Shown here in pieces: positions 1 to 10,690 of a DNA stretch of 64,000 nt (its first letter is position 1; each line of letters opens with the position of its first letter). The position numbers and the translations under genes were made by a program. The stretch comes from Persicaria tinctoria. Its lineage: Eukaryota; Streptophyta; Magnoliopsida; Caryophyllales; Polygonaceae. The stretch lies in the NCBI GenBank assembly GCA_037127255.1, contig JBANSL010000013.1, positions 54,895,688 through 54,959,687 on the forward strand, in the 5' to 3' direction. The notes under the pieces are model-generated. The model searched no databases. It was not told where the DNA came from and saw nothing but the letters and a program-made list of their open reading frames with translations.

Positions 1-573
1 GTAGGAAGATGTAGCGTGCAAGTGTACAACATAACATAATAAAGATTAAATGGAGTCTCCAATCAAAGCTAATTTTGTGAGATTGATCACACCCAATAAT
101 CGCCCGTTACATCTTCTTTTTTTGTGATTTTCAATTCGTTTAAATATTTAATTAAGAATGGAGAAACCGACAAAATTAAGATGGATGATGATAGAGTGCG
201 GCCGGGCGGCCGGCCACTACTCACCACCGGCTTCTTCAAATTCTTTGGTTGCGGTTGCGCCATCTCTTAGTTAATTCAGCTATTAATTACCACAATTAAT
301 CTTCTACCTATCTCACGCCATTGTTATACTTGTATGATGATGGTAAACAACAAATCTTTTTTTTTTTTTTTTTGAGAACAAACCACAAATCTTCTCGTTA
401 CCCAATATTCGTATTCCTACATTTAATAAAAAAATTGTTATAGTATATATGATAAACAACAAATATTATGGAGAATAAGCTATGGTTTTGTGTTGCTTGA
501 GTGATCAGCTGCACTAAGTCATCTTCCATCTTTCCCTTCACATTTTTACTTGTCCTTTTGCTCGGTTGTAATG
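1..573. other. Non-coding stretch, nothing recognised
   Basis: No coding region, RNA gene or complete repeat is recognised. There is a short GC-rich patch near 198-225 in otherwise AT-rich DNA, and a T-run near 358-374. The right end may already belong to the 5' LTR of the copia element that follows. Confidence 0.5.
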
Positions 574-625
574 AGGGACTTTGTCCCATGTGCTTGTGAT
601 AAGGGACTTTGTCCCATGTGCTTGT
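574..625. repeat. 28-bp-period direct repeat in a putative copia 5' LTR
   Basis: A 24-bp unit beginning AGGGACTTTGTCCC occurs at 574-597 and again at 602-625. Short direct repeats like this are common in the U3 part of LTRs. It lies about 220 bp upstream of the first gag-like codons, so it probably belongs to the 5' LTR of the copia element, whose exact ends I could not fix. Confidence 0.6.
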
Positions 626-847
626 CATATGATACTTTGTAGGGGACATATTTAAAGGATTGTCTCACACCCTTTGAGGTAGAGTTTTGGAATCATGTGC
701 ATTGAATGAATGGCGGCTACGAGGGCCGATTATTCCCTTCCTTCTTGGTCACCAAGTCACTAAGCATTTTGCTCATTTTCATACATATTCATGCTTGATC
801 TTGCTTGATTTATATAGTTTACTTAAATCGTTATATGATATCATAGT

Positions 848-1715
848 TTGAGGTTGTATTTGAGAGGTAATCTGGTCCATTTTCGTTGTTTGATGCGTTG
901 TTTATGTTCACTACCCACTGGAAGTTCTAATTCTGCAGACAGAGTGATTGAAGATATGTCTAATGTTCAAGGGAATTCTGGAGATCCTTTGTTCTTGTCA
1001 AAATCAGATCATCCAGGTGCACAGCTGGTTGCTATTCCATTTTATGGAAGCAACTATATGACTTGGAGTCGAGGGGTGATTATGGCCCTTGGTGCTAAGT
1101 GTAAGATTGGTTTTATTAATGGTTCCTGTGTTAGACCTGCTGTGGGACATGCAGATCTAGAAAAATGGATAAGGGCATATTACATGGTAAGATGTTGGTT
1201 GTTGAATTCTATGACTAAGAACATAGCTGAAGGCTTTATGTTTTTAGATTCTTCTAAGCTCCTATGGGAGGATATTATGGAGAGGTTTGGACAGACAAAT
1301 GCACCTATTATTTTTCAAATCAAAAGAAGACTTGGGAATATTGTGTAGGGTAATATGAATCTTGCAGATCTCTATAATTTGTTCAAGAGGAACTAGGATG
1401 AATTGAAAGTTTTAGAGTGTATTCCAGAGTGTGCTTGTGGTGCTATGTCTAACTATACTTGTGATCTAAAATAGAGATTTACTATTAGTACAAGCCATCT
1501 AAGGGTGATGGTGCTCATTTTAAGAAGGAAGTGAAAGACCGGAGAGAATTGAAGAGAATCAAACTGAATTCTACCTGTTCTTATTGCAATATGAAGGGCC
1601 ATCTTGCCGAGCAATGTTTCAAATTGCATGGGATACCTGATTGGTTTAAAGAGCTCAAGGAGAAAGAAAAAAATGGCATGAGCAATGGAACAACTGGAAG
1701 GAGATCTGCAAATGC
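848..1715 (+). pseudogene. copia gag, N-terminal part (UBN2/gag type) and zinc knuckle
   Basis: The frame at 848-1348 reads as a copia-type Gag: a segment around FYGSNYMTWSRGVIMAL followed by a helical region with LLWEDIMERFGQ, as in plant retrotransposon Gag proteins that build the cytoplasmic particle and bind the RNA. A stop at 1346-1348 and a frame change separate it from the zinc knuckle at about 1531-1715, where CSYCNMKGHLAEQC is a standard CX2CX4HX4C motif followed by the usual LHGIPDWF. The CACTA element enters just after the knuckle at 1716. The protein cannot be made intact. Confidence 0.85.
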
Positions 1716-2466
1716 CACTACTAGAAATTTGTGATTTAACATCGGGTAATAGCCGATGTCTTTCAAATAAAAAATCGATGTCTATGTGGGTGATGTAAAA
1801 AGTCAAAAGTTTTTCACATCGGCCAAAGCCCGATGTCTATAAAATTTATAACATTGTTTCTGATTATAAAAACGATATGTTTAATACTTTATAACATCAA
1901 TTGTAAGGAAATCCTACATATGTATATTCATTTTGTCTCTATAATTTGTAATGTTATTTTTCCACATAAAATTTGGTTATATGAAATATACACAAAACTG
2001 ATGTTATTACGTATATTGAAATGATTTTTGGTTTTAAAACCGTTGTTTATATATAGTAAAGACATCCTAAATTATTAATGAATCAGATGTGTTTAGGTTG
2101 TAAAAATGATGTTTTTAGTTCATAAAAGTGATGTGTTTGGTTCGTAAAATTGATATTTGTTGTACGTAAAGCTGATGTGTTTAATTCGTAAAACTGGTGT
2201 TTTTAGTACGTAAGACTGATGTGTTTAGTTCATACATGCGATGTCTTTCGTTACAATAACCGATGTCTTTTGCCCGTAAACCCGATGTGCTAGCTTATGA
2301 ACCGAAGCAATTTGGTTCATTAAATAAACCCAATATCCTATCTATATATGCACAGACCAGACCAACCAAAGAGAACCTCTATATATATATACACATACAC
2401 CTACATATTTACACATACACAATTATAAGTTCCAAGACCATCTGCTAAGAAGCCACTTTGCCACTC

Positions 2467-2643
2467 AATATGCTGCAAACCTCGTCATTTTGCAACTCTA
2501 GATAACGTGCAAACTGAACATAGCAAGAAAAACTGAGATTGCTTTCAAAAGCAGCACTAAATTGGCATTTTCCCATGAAAATGAGCCCATCTTGCAATTA
2601 ATGCAGCAGTTTCAAGGCCACCAACAAAGCTTGGCTTTATAAC
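2467..2643 (-). pseudogene. Captured PHYLLO exon (o-succinylbenzoate synthase/menC domain), frameshifted
   Basis: Read on the minus strand from an AG acceptor at 2645-2644, the exon gives VIKPSFVGGLETAALIARWA, then HGKMP. One missing base shifts the frame, after which SAAFESNLSFSCYVQFARYLE continues before a stop near 2455. This pattern (IKPS.VGG, AALIARWA, HGKM, SAAYES-like) is the C-terminal part of the enolase-superfamily menC domain of PHYLLO, the plastid multifunctional enzyme of phylloquinone synthesis. It is a fragment inside a CACTA element with a frameshift, so it is not a working enzyme. Identification rests on remembered family motifs; a protein search would confirm it. Confidence 0.8.
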
Positions 2644-3768
2644 CTGAAATTGGACATTCATATAAATTGAGTAATCTTCAAAATACTAATTATATAACAA
2701 CAAGAACAAAGAAACGTTATGAGTAGCAGATTCAAGTTCATGTCATTGGACTGTGACTTGGGTCAAACATTGAACTGGGAACTCCTGTCCTGTCCCAGCC
2801 ATGGCCACTGCCATCTCATCCACATAAAGAGAAAATATTATTTTTATGAGATAAATTTTGCTTGCTTTTGTTTCTACTCCTCGTATCCAAGGAACCATAC
2901 AATAATTCCAAGAATAAAATTCTCATTGCTCCAAATCTTCTCCAAAATTTTCTCCTAGGAAATATCCTAAACTTTTCACCAAAGAATTCTAATAAAAACA
3001 ATCTATTGTATTGGAAATATCCTACTAATACTCAAAATATCCACTAGAAAATCATCTCTTTGTGATTCCTGAATATTGACTACCCAGAAAACTAACTAAG
3101 CAAGAACGGGGGCCAAAGAAATTATACTGGGAATTATAAGCAAGATAGGTACAGATGATAGCAACAACTATATTCAGATGAAGTTTCCTCGGGAAATTAT
3201 TGCATTATTTCCTATTTCTAGATTGAGATTGCCGACTTGAAAGGTCTAGGTATATAGTATCAATGAATGAGGGATTTACATTAGAAAAAATGTAAACTGA
3301 CTGATTAGCATACCAAGCTCATCTCAATAAAACAAGTACAGTAAGACTATACAATAATGGGAGCATAAAATTTCCTGACTTACAACAGCCACAATATACT
3401 ACAAGATATCATTTTCATTTCGAACATGCTCCTGTAAAGTTAAGCATTTGGTGTTTAGATGGTCTGCCAACACTATAATAAATATGCTTTATCTGTTCAT
3501 GACCCAGGCTACTTCCTCAACAGAACATATACAAGTTATATAATAGAGCAAACAACGTCGTTCAAAGTATCAATTACTGCAAATTAATCTTTCAGAGCAT
3601 TTTTCCCTCTAGAGATCGTACCTCAATATGCTACAAGCTACCTGCAGAACATAATAACTAATAAGTAATCCTTTCGTGAGGTTGAAGGGGGAGAGAGAGG
3701 ATCATAAATGTTTTTTGAAATGGTGGTGCATGTTTTTATAGAACATGCCAAATAGTGTGGAGTCTTAC

Positions 3769-4022
3769 TTTGAGTTTTAGTGCATAAAATCCGTCTTGAA
3801 GTGGTTTATAAGCAACACCAGCAACCTCTTTTGGGGTCCCCTTGTGATCAATGAGGGCACAGATCCGAATGCTGGATGTGTGCTCTACAAAATTCTTTTT
3901 AGTGTAGTTATAGGGGAAAAGGATGCTAAATAAGTTGGAGTGCTGCCTTCCAGCTATTGCATTTAATATAGCCATCTCAAGTCCACATCTAATACTTGCA
4001 GTCTTGCAGAGATCGAGTGAAC
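3769..4022 (-). pseudogene. Captured PHYLLO exon (menC domain, central part)
   Basis: Minus-strand exon with an AG acceptor just upstream of 4022 and a GTAAG donor at 3768-3764. The frame is open and includes RCGLEMAILNAIAGRQ, then RICALIDHKGTPKEVAGVAY, then a GF.ALKLKV segment. In PHYLLO menC domains the corresponding order is CGxEMAxLNAIA, then A(L/I)(I/V)D.GTP.EVA, then GF.A(I/L)KLKV, the strand leading to the first catalytic lysine. Splice sites are preserved, so a genomic piece with introns was captured. The later exons carrying the acidic metal ligands between here and the fragment at 2467-2643 were not recognised. Confidence 0.82.
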
Positions 4023-5549
4023 CTACAAAATATATAAGGTGAGTATATATTACTGATAGATGCAGGGAAGCTAAAACACTTAAGAGGATGCATGATGAGA
4101 AATGGGGATGTCTGAATACCTCATACCAAAAAGCCTAAGCTTTTCTTCATCCATCTAGAAAATGAACCTCTAAGAAGAGAAAAGTGATAACTAACTACAA
4201 CTCCTTTCAATGCATAAATAAGAAACTACAGCTGGTCTTCTAAATACAGCAAGTCTTCTTCTTTAGCATCAAAAGGTGGAACCTAGTTCAAGAAACCCAC
4301 AAAGCAGAAATGTTATAATATCATCATCAATCAGAATATGTGTACTTTATTTCTACAAGAGCCAAATGCTGGTTTCTTCATCAAATTCTGTTTAATAAAC
4401 CTCGTCATATCTTATGCTGCCATCGTCAAGAGACAATGCAAATATGAAGCCTTCTTTATACAAACTTGCTGAGGCAGCATCAACAAAAACTGAACTAAAC
4501 AAAGATAACTAAATCCATTGGAATCACAAAAAGAAAAGATCAAAACAACACAAAACCTAAGAATTACTTGCCCATTTCCTTTTATTGGTATTCACATTGA
4601 TAGCTTCGTTATAGATTTTTGAAACCGAAAAATTTGATACAAGGAGTTGTATAGGTTATAGGGTGATCGAATGGCTCACACTAGGTTGGGAAGTAGCAGA
4701 ACATTGACTTACCGTGGTCAACTAAGAAAGCAGCTCCATCAAAAATCATGGTAATTCACTGGAAACAACCAACTGCTAGCCTCCAGGTTGTCTCTGCGCT
4801 GTAAGTGGCGTCTGAGGGGAGGTAAGCCTACTATCCTGTTGTATTCCGAAATACGAATGTAAACAAAATCATTGGCTTATGAAAATCGCATATCTTTGCT
4901 ATTAATCTAGTAAAAGAGACTCGGACTAGCCTATGAAATCATATTATCTAGTTGAACCCTATGTTTCACCATGCTGATCTTAGGCTTTCCCTGAAGCATA
5001 AACAGAAAGAGTACTTGAGAGAGTGAAAAATGTAGACACTAAGCTTGTGGAGATTTCAGAGTAATCATTAATTTAGCATTGTTTCAGTAATTTGGAATTT
5101 GAGGGCAACGCGCTCTACAAGGAGAGGGAGAGAGCACCTTGGATGACATATAGACTTGAGCTTCAAATAAGGAGGTTAAGCTAACAGCTTTCCATGTTTG
5201 TAAGCAGCTGAGTAACCGTTTTCAAGTGAGGAACACTACAAACATTTGAGCAAATTCAAGCAGTAAAAAAAAGTGAAGTCCTCTTGCTCAACCAATTCTC
5301 ATGACAACATATAAAGACAAAGGAAATGGTGTAATCTAATTATATAACAACAAGAACAAAGAAACGGAGTGCATAGTGCAGAACATGTGCAACCCCAGTT
5401 CCATATGAGCATCCGAGGATGAAATCACTGGAGGCAGCTGCTCTAATATCTGTATCAGTATTACCTTTTGTAATTCAAAATGATATCATTTTACCAAAGG
5501 TGATGAGGAGTCATCCCAATCTCAGAAATAGGCTAAATACTTGTCCAGT

Positions 5550-5606
5550 GTTCTTGATAGTTTCCGTCTTTTCAAGAAGGCTTTTTGGAAGCTTTGCCAA
5601 GCAAGC
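5550..5606 (-). pseudogene. Captured exon 2 of an unidentified gene
   Basis: After a TTGCAG acceptor (5612-5607) the minus strand reads ACLAKLPKSLLEKTETIKN and then about ten further residues. It joins in phase 0 to the exon at 6289-6381, which suggests two consecutive exons of one gene taken up by the CACTA element. The 3' end is uncertain. I do not recognise the family. Confidence 0.45.
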
Positions 5607-6288
5607 CTGCAAGTAAGGAAATCAATATAATAGTGAAGATAGTATAGTACATTGTAATATTGATGCAAATGGCAAAAGGCACCACAATATAGGGATCAGA
5701 ATATTTTCATCCATCTATTATACATATGCAAGTGCAACCAGCCAATCTCCGATGAAATAAAGAAATACAGTCAGACATTTAGGCATCGATGCTCAACATC
5801 TCCCTCCAACTTCGATTCGACAAGGAAAATTAAATCAACAATGAAATATTAAAAAAAACAAATATGAAAGCAGAAGATTGAAAGGAGGATTGAAATTCGA
5901 TTAGAATTGAAAGAAGGATTTCTAGGTTTTCAAATGTGGTTTACCTGATAAAAGGAAGTGAAAACTGAAACTTGTCTTGCACGAATCGGGATGCCGCGTG
6001 CCTGGTCTGGTCTCCCCCATCTTCTCGAGAACAGTCTTCTGTAGATGCCGCGTGTCTGGTCTCCCCCATCTTCCTCGAGCACGGTCTTCTGCAGGGCTAG
6101 CTGCTAAGTAGCTAAGGACCGGTTTGACCCCAAAACTCAACAAACCCTAGATCTACCAAAAAAAATCACACAACCAAGAATCCTAGATATCCGAATCGGA
6201 ATTGGCCATAGATTCGAGCAAGCGAAGCAAAAGAGAAGAGAAACAAGAGAAGGAAAGAAAGAGAAGAGAAGAGAAGAAGGATACGAAC

Positions 6289-6381
6289 CTGTTGCAGATC
6301 GAGCAAAGAGGGCTGTTTGCCAGAGAATGGAGCCGGAGATGGGATCTGGCCATCGAAGAGGTTAAAGTTCCTGGCTTCCAT
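6289..6381 (-). pseudogene. Captured first exon of an unidentified gene
   Basis: The minus strand has an ATG at 6381-6379, 31 sense codons beginning MEARNFNLFDGQIPSPAPFS, and a CAG/GTTCGT donor at 6289/6288. GC-richer leader-like sequence lies upstream (6390-6530). The length is an exact multiple of three and the next exon candidate (5550-5606) continues in the same phase. This looks like a genuine plant first exon acquired by the CACTA element. No family is recognised, and no function is proposed. Confidence 0.45.
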
Positions 6382-6800
6382 GGGCGAGTGAAGCTTTGAA
6401 GGACGTCGGATTCGGGTTTCCTTCTGAGCGTATGAATGAAGAATGAAGGAGAGTGTTTCTCACTCTTTCAGATCTAGAGGATTTCGCCGGAGCGGAAAGA
6501 GGGTTTCGAAGAGGGAATGAAAAGGGTTTTCTTACTGGGGGTGTGTTTCTATTTTCTTAAAAATGTCCTAAGTGCTGAATTATTTTGCATTTTCGTGTGT
6601 ATTTCATATGGGCGGGAATTAACCCGCGTTTATTTTGTTTCCAAGAACCTTTTTTTCAACATCAGTAAAAAAATAATGTGGTGTCTGTTTTATTTTTAAC
6701 ATCACAAATTTATTAACCGATGTTAAAAAGTTGTTTTACATGGCAGGTTTTTCTGAGCGATGTTAATCAACCGATGTTAAATAACAAAATTCTAGTAGTG

Positions 6801-6861
6801 TGCAGCTGGATCTATGGATTCCCAAGTGCAAAACAATCCTCTTGAGGATGATGCAGGAGGG
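6801..6861 (+). pseudogene. copia gag remnant between two insertions
   Basis: This 61-bp island, beginning with the second copy of the CACTA TSD (TGC) and ending with the first copy of the LTR TSD (GAGGG), carries about 20 codons in the Gag frame. The frame continues into the coding sequence at 8124 once the solo LTR and one TSD copy are removed. It proves that the CACTA and the LTR entered the same copia reading frame. Confidence 0.75.
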
Positions 6862-8123
6862 TGATGAGAGGGATTCTCGACCAAATAAATTTATAGTCAA
6901 GACCCCGCTATAGTATAGGGAGTCAGGATCGTCCACGGGAGAGAGTCAACGGTTCTTTATTTAGTTGTTTTAAGGCAAAGAGTAGCAAGAAGTGATTAAA
7001 AGGTAGAGATTTTTGGGGTTTAATGTTGCTGAATTTTTGGAATAAAATCAATAATATGAAAGATCTAGGGCATAGGGATCACCACAACGATAATCATGCA
7101 TGCATTGCAATGAATCACACAAAAATCATGTTTTTATCTATTAAAAGGGTCAACTTGCATCAACCCTAGCAAAGCAATCAATTTATTTTCACAAATTAAT
7201 AAACTTTACTATCAATCCTAATTAGGTTGTCAAAACTCTCATTTCAAAACCCAAATTACTATCCAATTAACAATTCAATCTTTCAATTTAATTGCAAAAA
7301 GGAATTTTCCCCAACTTTCATAAGGTACTTAAGCACAAAAGATTGATAAAACCAATCAATTTATCAATTCATAGTAAATTCGCACACACAACTATCGTTG
7401 GGATCACCCCAACCCTAGAAAAGAGAAGAATTATTCACAATTCATGGAAGAAAGATAAACAAAAGAAATAAGAAAGAAAACACCTTGATTAAATTGTAAA
7501 ACGTCCAAAACCGTCGCTGAAATCTGTCACAAAACCAACGTCTCTCTCACATGTATCTCACGCCCCCTAGGGCTGAAAGTCTCCAAAGAAATCCCCCCTA
7601 GGGTTTCAACATAATGTTCTATTTATACTAAAATAACTTAATTCTATTTTAGGAAGAAGAAATAAATCAATTTTATCTAAATTCTATCTAAGAAAAGGGG
7701 TAAAACCTCATACCGAAGCGGAAGACCTCGGTACCGACCCCCCTTCGGGTCGGTATGGCCACTGTTGCTTGATCTTGTCTCTCTCGTCCAGAAATGGCCT
7801 CGTTACCGACCCAGGTTGGGTCGGTACAGGGTCGGTACGGCTCGGAAAAATGCCCATATCTCCTTCGTTTGAACTCCGATTGCTTCCGTTCTTAAGTTTT
7901 CCTATGCGCTCCTTATTCTTTTCCGCATCTTTTCTCTCTTGAAAGTTTCTTCAAAAACAGCTCCTAAAGTACTGTAAAACATACAAAAGCTAGTGTAGAC
8001 AACTATTTCCCATGAAATATGAAAACTTATGCAAAAGACACTAAACCCAATGCAAAACTTATGATAATGACTCAAATTGACATCAAAACATATGGGAAAA
8101 TATAACTAAAAACATGCACATCA
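6862..8123 (-). mobile_element. Solo LTR, family A copy 1 (TSD GAGGG)
   Basis: The 1262-bp unit begins TGATGAG and ends CATCA, giving TG...CA ends, and is flanked by GAGGG on both sides (6857-6861 and 8124-8128). No internal retrotransposon sequence remains, so recombination between two LTRs is inferred. A TATA-like CTATTTATAC at about 7619-7628 reads as TATAAATA on the minus strand. It shares terminal sequences and an internal block (TATAGTATAGGG..., AGGATCGTCCACGGGA) with the solo LTR at 16450-17870. Confidence 0.88.
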
Positions 8124-9097
8124 GAGGGAATATAGATTCAGCTATGGTAAATGTTGTGTATCAGGAGATTCTTAAGAAGATGAGGGGCAAGAATCAGATG
8201 GAAGGCAACAGTGGATCATCTGCCAATTTTGCATGTATGCTACCTTTTAATAATGCAAATATTGTCTTTAAAGAGAGGCCTATGAGTGAATGGATAGTGG
8301 ATACTGAAGCTACAGATCACATGGTATCTAATTGTCATACTTTATCTGGCAAAAGAAGTTTACACAGGCCAGTTCATATTGGTTTAACTTATAGGTCAAT
8401 TAAATCTATTACAGAACAAGGGCAAATGCAGTTGACTAATGCTATTAACCTGAATGATGTGTTGTTAGTGCCTGGCTTTAAACACAGATTGTTGTTAGTT
8501 GGGAAAATTCTTGATGAAACTGATCTTATAGCTATATTCACAAAATCATCTTGTTATTTCCAGGACAACGGATCTAAGAGGATTTTACTGTCTGGAGTCA
8601 GAGAGCATGGGTTATACAAGATACACTCAGAGGATCATTGTGGCACAGGAGCTGATGAGAGAATTTGGAGAAGTTGTAATAAAGCTAGTTTAAGTTTGGA
8701 AATAGTTCGTGCTAGGCTTGGTCATAGTTTTGTGGCTAAGTTAAGACATTTGAAGATGTTTAGTTCTCCAGTTTTTGATAATTTTTATTGTGAATCTTGC
8801 TCTTTATCTAAGCATCACAGACTTCCATTTCAGAGAAGTGTGAATATTGCCAATATGGTTTTTGATTTGATGCATATGGATTTATGGGGACCATATAAAT
8901 GTGTCACATATGATGGTTGCTCTTATTTCCTTACTATTCTTGATGACTGTACTAGGGTAACTTGGACTCTTTTAATTAAGAGTAAACTGCAGGTCTTCAA
9001 AGCAATAATTGATTTTCTAGCTTATGTGGAGAATCAGTTTGCTAGTTCAGTTAAGTGTGTGAGAACTGATAATGGGACAGAATTTGTTCAGAAATAG
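8124..9097 (+). pseudogene. copia protease and integrase (zinc and first part of catalytic core)
   Basis: The frame runs from the end of Gag through protease into integrase. The protease site reads WIVDTEATDHM, where copia enzymes have D(S/T)GATDHM; the glycine next to the catalytic Asp is Glu, which should abolish activity. The integrase zinc region (RLGH... then CESCSLSKHH) is followed by HMDLWGPY and VRTDNGTEF, which supply the first two catalytic Asp residues. A TAG at 9095-9097 ends the frame before the third catalytic residue (Glu), and about 130 bp after it are scrambled. Protease, integrase and downstream Pol would normally come from one polyprotein. Confidence 0.88.
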
Positions 9098-9229
9098 TGT
9101 GTAGATCTGTTTACTTTAAGGGTATTGTTCACTAGAAAACACAGACAAGCTTACCTATGGGATTTTGTTGAGGCATCAGTATGTTTGAGGATACATACAT
9201 GCTTACCTATGAGATTTTGGGGATAATGT

Positions 9230-9560
9230 GTGCTTGTAGCCACTCACCTTATTAACAAGATGCCTACTGAAGCCTTGAACTGGGTACCTCCTCATGAAAA
9301 GTTATTCAATAAGCCATCCAGCGATGATGAGTTAAGAGTTATTGGGTGCTTATGCTATGCACCGGTAGGATATGACAAGAAAGACAAGATGAAATCAAAG
9401 GGAAGAAAGTGTGTACTGCTTGGATATCCTTTTGGGCAGAAAGGTTATAAACTCTGGGAGATGGAGTCACAGAAAGTATTTGTTAGCAAAGATGTGATCT
9501 TCAAAGAAGATCCATTTCCCTTCAAGGAGCAGACTAAGCTTATGGTTGAAAATCAGGAGC
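9230..9560 (+). pseudogene. copia post-integrase region (C-terminal integrase/RT linker)
   Basis: The frame includes ATHLINKMPTEALNWVPPHE, GCLCYAPVGYDKKDKM and GRKCVLLGYPFGQKGYKLW, then KVFVSKDVIFKEDPFPF. These are the standard motifs between the integrase core and reverse transcriptase in plant copia polyproteins. After about 9560 the predicted protein no longer resembles copia, and unrelated LTR-like sequence begins, so reverse transcriptase is absent. Confidence 0.88.
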
Positions 9561-10690
9561 GGGTGAGGCTTCAAGAGTTTAGAAGAAGGAAAGATCTTCT
9601 CGAAAGGATGACGCAAACGTGGGAAATCAAAAAGAACGAAAGAAAGATCGAAGACAAAATTACTTGAGCAACTACGAGAACGAAGCACTGAAAAACTCGG
9701 TAAACCGGGAGCGAACCACCACCTAACACCGATCGGTTCTTCATAAGACACATGAAACCCTTGAAAATCCCTCTCTCTTCCCTCCTCTTTGGAAATTCGG
9801 AAATGAAGAATGAGAATGGGCGAGAATAAGAGACCCACTTATAGGTCCCTGTGGGGCCAATTGGCCCAATGGGCCGAAAGGGCACGAATAGGCCCAAGAA
9901 AGGTTCATCTGATGAACTAAGAGCTTTAGCAGAAAGCATCGTACTTGTCGAAACCTAATCGCGAATATAGTATTACTTGTGATCCGGTTACGAGGAGATA
10001 TGACGATGCCATAGAAAATAGACTATATAATAAACACGGGATATTACGTCATAAATGGGTCACCCAACGCAAAAGGACGATCGGTCCCACCATTAACGCA
10101 TCGCGAGCAAAGTATCCAACCGAACCCAAAGAACTAGGCTCAGCACCCCTATATCTATTAACCTTTATCTCCCTCGCGACTCAAAGCCAGTATGGGAATA
10201 ATAGCTAACTCTCCCTTGTACCTGATTGGCTTCCGAAGACCTAGCAAGCAGCTCGCTGGCTCAAGCACTTCGCCTCTAATGGCTCCACGTGTATTGCCTA
10301 TGCCCCTAAGCATGTAGGCATGCGCTATACATGTCCTATATAGAACCACGAGGTTGCCAGCCACCTGCTCGCTTTGTTCCCCTATAAATACCCCCCTCCG
10401 ATCACAGAGAAAAGGATCCGATTCCGAAGATAAGAAAGACATAAGAGCTCTGATTATCTCCCGGACTTAAAGCCCCCGGAGTCGATATCTAGAGATCCTC
10501 GGTCGAAGAAGAACGTTCCTTGAGATAACAATCCCGCCAAACTTCTTCCGTAGACGACGATTGAACAGTAAAACACATTTCATCGAGAGTCAAACTCATA
10601 ACCCGCATCGCTTGGATAAATAAGCTTACAATCTAATCATCATCCTATCAGGCTAAGACTTGCAGGTATTTTAAAAGCATTATGTCGTCA
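9561..10690. mobile_element. LTR-like fragment of unknown family replacing the copia 3' half
   Basis: A sharp change in composition occurs at about 9560. The region has a candidate LTR start (TGTCGAAACC, 9935), a strong TATA box in CCCTATAAATACCCC (about 10380), a leader-like stretch, and a candidate end CATCATCCTATCA near 10650. No matching 5-bp TSD and no primer-binding site were found, so the ends are provisional. The left part (9570-9930) reads like leader or intron sequence on the minus strand, with a run of GGCCCA/TGGGCC motifs. It may be a gypsy LTR or a truncated non-autonomous element. Confidence 0.45.

Larger units (their letters stand above)
1716..6800. mobile_element. Non-autonomous CACTA (En/Spm) element with captured gene fragments
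   Basis: The element starts CACTACTAGAAATTTG at 1716 and ends with the inverted form CAAAATTCTAGTAGTG at 6800. The 3 bp on both sides are TGC (1713-1715 and 6801-6803), the TSD size of CACTA elements. Both ends hold subterminal repeats built on GATGT / ACATC (about 1735-2290 and 6700-6790), the kind of sites En/Spm transposases bind. No TNP2-type transposase frame is seen, so it must have been moved in trans. Its interior carries minus-strand exons of a PHYLLO-like gene and of an unidentified gene. Confidence 0.92.
660..9590 (+). mobile_element. Ty1/copia retrotransposon, broken and twice invaded
   Basis: Gag, zinc knuckle, protease, integrase and the post-integrase region occur in copia order on the + strand, but are interrupted by a CACTA element (1716-6800) and a solo LTR (6862-8123). 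Removing both with their TSDs brings the coding frame back together across 6801-6861 and 8124 onward, so both insertions are younger than this element. A degenerate initiator-Met primer-binding site may lie at 834-848. Reverse transcriptase, RNase H and the 3' LTR are missing: recognisable copia sequence stops near 9560, where unrelated LTR-like sequence begins. Outer ends are approximate. Confidence 0.85.

Noticed and set aside
398..649. 83-codon minus-strand frame with a repeated KVPYHKHMG motif
   Set aside because: The repeat simply translates the 24-bp direct repeat of the LTR region.
6202..6399. Plus-strand frame rich in Lys/Glu/Arg (KRSKREEKQEKERKRREEK)
   Set aside because: It is the complement of a pyrimidine-rich intron start following the captured exon at 6289-6381; composition alone explains it.
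9467..9939. Two overlapping minus-strand frames
   Set aside because: They run across the junction of copia and LTR-like DNA and have no family features; shadows of composition.
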